Shown here: positions 63,116-64,000 of the stretch, piece by piece | Layout of the letters: each line of letters begins with the position of its first letter | How positions within the stretch are numbered: the first letter of the stretch is position 1 | From: an uncultured Verrucomicrobiae bacterium | GTDB lineage: Bacteria; Verrucomicrobiota; Verrucomicrobiia; Limisphaerales; AAA164-E04 | Assembly: GCA_951813855.1 (NCBI GenBank) | Contig: OX638380.1 | Coordinates: 1,938,876-2,002,875 of the forward strand | Direction of reading: 5' to 3' | Length of the DNA stretch: 64,000 bases | Notes under the pieces: model-generated | The model's database searches: none | What the model saw: the letters and a program-made list of their open reading frames with translations, nothing else | What the model was told of the DNA's origin: nothing | Program-made: the position numbers and the translations under genes

Positions 63116-64000
63116 ATCCACGACCGGGAACACCACTGGAATTGAACCGCCGAGAGTTTTTGGGGAACGTCGGTTTGAGCGGCATAGCGCTCTCCGCGTT
63201 GCTCAACGACGGATTGCTGGCGAACGCCCCGGCCGGTCAATCGCCTCACTTCCCTCCCAAAGCCAAGCGCGTCATCTACCTCTTCCAAAACGGCGGGCCG
63301 ACCCATGTCGAACTGTTCGACGGAAAAAAGACCCTGGCCGACCTTCACGGCAAGCCGGTTCCTGATTCCTTCATTTCCGGAAAGCGGTTCAGCACCATGA
63401 CCGGCCAAGCCCAAGGCAAGCTCCTGCTCGCCCCGGTCGAACCCTTCAAACAACACGGCCAAAGCGGAGCCACCGTCAGCGCTTTCCTGCCTCACACCGC
63501 CGCGATCGCCGACGAACTCTGTTTCGTCAAAAGCATGCACACCGACGCGATCAATCATGCGCCCGCCATCTCGCTCTTGCTCTCCGGCGGTCAAATTCCC
63601 GGGCGTCCCACCATGGGGGCATGGCTGCACTACGGGTTAGGCAGCAACAACGAAAACCTCCCCGCCTACGTGGTGTTGACTTCGGTTACCAAAAACACGA
63701 CCTGCGGCCAAATCTTCTACGACTTCTACTGGAGTTCGGGATTTCTTCCGTCGCGTCACCAGGGAGTGAAGTTTCGAAGCAAGGGCGATCCGGTACTCTA
63801 CCTGAGCAATCCCCAAGGCGTGAACCAGACGCTGCGCCGCGGCATTCTGGACGACCTGTCCCGACTTAACCATTTTCAATTTCAAGAATTCGGCGATCCG
63901 GAAATCGTTTCCCGCACCGCCCAATACGAAATGGCTCACCGCATGCAATCCACCGTACCGAAGCTGACCGATTTCTCCGACGAATCGGAAAAGACCCTCG
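63112..64000 (+). CDS. DUF1501 family protein, N-terminal part
   Basis: The first 296 codons before the window ends. The N-terminus carries a Tat-like NRREFLGNVGLSGIALSALL leader. DUF1501 features follow: KRVIYLFQNGGPTHVELFDG, near residue 45, and CFVKSMHTDAINHAPAISLL near 140. These proteins have an alkaline-phosphatase/sulfatase-like fold. They are almost always encoded immediately after a DUF1549/DUF1553 gene, here with an ATGA overlap. The reaction is unknown. No stop is seen because the gene continues beyond the window. Confidence 0.9.
   Translation, partial: MNPRPGTPLELNRREFLGNVGLSGIALSALLNDGLLANAPAGQSPHFPPKAKRVIYLFQNGGPTHVELFDGKKTLADLHGKPVPDSFISGKRFSTMTGQAQGKLLLAPVEPFKQHGQSGATVSAFLPHTAAIADELCFVKSMHTDAINHAPAISLLLSGGQIPGRPTMGAWLHYGLGSNNENLPAYVVLTSVTKNTTCGQIFYDFYWSSGFLPSRHQGVKFRSKGDPVLYLSNPQGVNQTLRRGILDDLSRLNHFQFQEFGDPEIVSRTAQYEMAHRMQSTVPKLTDFSDESEKTL

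Overview
The window looks like the chromosome of a member of the Verrucomicrobiota (PVC group). This is inferred from gene families, not from an rRNA gene. The markers are a DUF1549/DUF1553 protein with an N-terminal haem site followed by a DUF1501 protein, a TIGR02603-type haem-binding protein, a sulfatase, a prepilin of the H-X9-DG type typical of these bacteria, and a fused TRAP permease with a TatT partner. Backbone genes are GC-rich. Several inserted blocks are visibly AT-rich.

Layout. 1-3816: end of an MlaD-like gene, TerC, and an unusually long NAD-dependent DNA ligase. 3852-12590: island A, made of a 2.4-kb IS, an ISAzo13-like element, an inverted remnant of the first IS, and a four-gene transposon module (zinc-ribbon-like protein, DDE transposase, AAA ATPase broken by an amber codon, TOPRIM primase-like protein). 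Island A is flanked by a 92-bp imperfect direct repeat of the 3' end of ligA. 12763-13494: AIM24 family protein. 14209-15364: IS630 copy whose catalytic glutamate is replaced by lysine. 15371-23522: a tightly coupled six-gene operon (PP-loop/PAPS-reductase-like protein, cysteine desulfurase, GHKL ATPase, an unknown protein, a DUF6339-like protein, a DUF262 protein). It resembles sulfur-based DNA-modification defence systems but lacks DndB/D/E and SspB/C, and it is the best candidate here for an undescribed system. 24391-32466: an eight-gene minus-strand operon with an aryl-CoA ligase, DMT-like membrane protein, thioesterase, glycosyltransferase, halogenase-like flavoprotein, chorismate-lyase-like protein, HemN-like radical SAM protein and PQQ-like propeller, probably making an aromatic metabolite. 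32811-38163: beta-CASP hydrolase and a TatT-DctP-DctQM TRAP transporter. 38164-46579: island B, with palindromic repeats, an orphan AT-rich gene, TPR and RCC1 proteins, an RHS fragment and three broken transposase genes. It ends in a degraded duplicate of the 3' end of the TRAP permease gene. 46866-64000: GNAT acyltransferase, second cysteine desulfurase, ankyrin lipoprotein, prepilin, coiled-coil membrane protein, ABC-F ATPase, haem-binding protein, sulfatase, glycosyltransferase and FkbM-like methyltransferase, a lipoprotein, and the DUF1549/DUF1553-DUF1501 pair.

Islands A and B share a logic. Each lies directly downstream of an intact gene, contains a related 116-bp sequence near its right end (about 90 of 116 positions identical without gaps, counted by eye), and is followed by a decayed copy of the 3' end of that gene. 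I see no tyrosine or serine recombinase in either. All family assignments come from reading motifs; no database search was run. Starts were chosen from translational coupling, signal peptides and spacing, and are flagged where uncertain.
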